NCBI GenBank assembly: GCA_964507795.1
Contig: CAZDQV010000053.1
Location: 1-14,162, forward strand
Source: UMGS973 sp964507795
GTDB lineage: Bacteria > Bacillota > Clostridia > Peptostreptococcales > Anaerovoracaceae
Direction: 5' to 3'
Length of the DNA: 14,162 bases
The notes under the pieces are model-generated. The model was not told where the DNA came from. It did no database searches and saw only the letters and a program-made list of their open reading frames with translations. Of the stretch, positions 13,192 through 14,162 are shown piece after piece. Position 1 is the stretch's first letter. Each line of letters opens with the position of its first letter. The position numbers and the translations under genes are program-made.

Positions 13192-14162
13192 ATGCTGGTA
13201 AAGGGAAACGTGTTAAATCAGACTGAAATAGAATGGATACACAAAGACAGTATAAGGATACTTGAAGATGTGGGAGTTAAAGTTCCGAGCGAAAGAGCTT
13301 TGAGCCTGCTTGAAAAAAACGGTGCAGATATCGACTGGGACAAACAGATTGCGAGAATAAGTGAAGAGATGGTTCAGTCAGCACTGCAGACAGCTCCGAA
13401 GGAATTTGTTCTTGGAGCAAGAAATCCCAAATTCGACTTGAAGCTTCCGTCAGATACTATTACGCTGAATATGGACGGATGTGGCTCAAACGTTATAGAC
13501 TTTCATACAGGCAAAAGAAGAACAGGGCTTCTACAGGATCTGGCTAATGTGGGCAAAGTATTTGATGCCATACCATCGGCAAGTGTGCTTTGGTCATGCG
13601 TGACACCCTCCGATGTTCCTTCAGGTGCGGCAGGGATATTAAGCAGTGCAACTTCATTTCTTAATTGCGGCAAACATCTGCAGGATGAAATACAAAAAAT
13701 AGAAGAGTTGCCTTACATCATCGAGCTTTGCAAGGCATTTGCCGGTGACGAAAAGTCAGTGATTGACAGAAAAATATATTCGGCAACTTATTGTACTGTA
13801 GCGCCTCTCTGCCACGATGGCGAGATGCTTGAAGCAACCATGGCACTTACTGAGTACAAGGCTCCGGTGCTGATGTATCCAATGCCTGCCTGTGGAAGCA
13901 CGGGGCCCGCAAGCCTTTATTCAAATGTTGCACTGGGAAATGCCGAGAGTCTGAGTTCACTTGTGATTTTTCAGCTTGCAACACCTGGGACACCTCTCAT
14001 ATACGGTTCTGCTCTGGGCAGGATAAACCTGATGAAAGGTACATTCTTGGAAGGGGCTGTTGAAACGGAACTCATGATGGCCGCTATGGTGCAGCTTGGC
14101 AAATATTATGGACTTCCCACTATTGCAGCAGGCTGCCTGACAGACGCGAATGAGCCGGGAAT
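13192..14162 (+). CDS. MttB-superfamily (trimethylamine methyltransferase-like) corrinoid methyltransferase, 3' end outside window
   Basis: 323 codons are visible of a protein that is normally ~480-495 aa. These enzymes move a methyl group from trimethylamine or a quaternary amine such as glycine betaine, proline betaine or carnitine to a cognate corrinoid protein. The N-terminus (HKDSIRILEDVGVKVPSERAL) and the core stretches GCGSNVIDF (~98-106), YPMPACGSTGPASLYSNVALGNAE (~229-252) and PGTPLIYGSA are typical of the superfamily. GGGAGG lies seven bases before the ATG. No in-frame TAG occurs in the visible part; methanogen MttB has pyrrolysine at about residue 334, just beyond the window, so pyrrolysine use cannot be decided. 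It is divergent from the AraC-family gene. A corrinoid protein gene is expected downstream but is not seen. Confidence 0.9.
   Translation, partial: MLVKGNVLNQTEIEWIHKDSIRILEDVGVKVPSERALSLLEKNGADIDWDKQIARISEEMVQSALQTAPKEFVLGARNPKFDLKLPSDTITLNMDGCGSNVIDFHTGKRRTGLLQDLANVGKVFDAIPSASVLWSCVTPSDVPSGAAGILSSATSFLNCGKHLQDEIQKIEELPYIIELCKAFAGDEKSVIDRKIYSATYCTVAPLCHDGEMLEATMALTEYKAPVLMYPMPACGSTGPASLYSNVALGNAESLSSLVIFQLATPGTPLIYGSALGRINLMKGTFLEGAVETELMMAAMVQLGKYYGLPTIAAGCLTDANEPG

Noticed and set aside
1..14162. CRISPR arrays, rRNA or tRNA genes, insertion-sequence transposases
   Set aside because: No spaced direct repeats, tRNA-like cloverleaf, rRNA stretches or transposase motifs were seen on either strand by eye.

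Overview
The window looks like chromosomal DNA from a low-to-moderate GC Gram-positive anaerobe, most likely class Clostridia of the Bacillota. This is inferred from strong GGAGG-type ribosome binding sites, an AhrC-type argR beside recN, a LexA box of the Bacillus/Clostridium type before ruvC, a choline-binding-like repeat protein fused to a deacetylase, and an MttB-family methyltransferase with no stop in the part seen. No species can be named.

Left part (1-4676). The window opens in the tail of a probable MATE efflux protein whose reading frame breaks around base 55. A promoter then drives a secreted polysaccharide deacetylase carrying five cell-wall-binding repeats. A hairpin separates it from a leftward three-gene operon, argR - recN - SAM-dependent methyltransferase (transcribed 4676 to 1439).

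Centre (4677-6965). A 155-bp divergent control region separates argR from rightward ruvC-ruvA-ruvB, the complete Holliday-junction branch migration and resolution set. The control region is nearly mirror-symmetric: -10 elements, Shine-Dalgarno sequences and a facing pair of ARG-box-like sites are reflected about base ~4756. A LexA-like site lies on the ruvC side only.

Accessory block (6938-10110). Between the ruvB hairpin and a strong terminator lie two divergent genes: a leftward phage-type BECR-fold nuclease-like protein (PBECR4-like) and a rightward 684-aa protein with two helix-turn-helix units and a split pRiA4b ORF-3 domain. The 408 bp between them hold a convincing promoter and terminator for a ~140-nt structured leftward RNA, and a 30-bp perfect-armed palindrome. 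This is the best candidate for an undescribed system.

Right part (10110-14162). An APC-family permease, a convergent AraC-family regulator, and a divergent MttB-superfamily methyltransferase cut off by the window end look like an inducible uptake and demethylation module for a methylated amine. A 14-bp motif (13/14 identical) occurs upstream of both the permease and the methyltransferase and is a candidate operator for the AraC protein.
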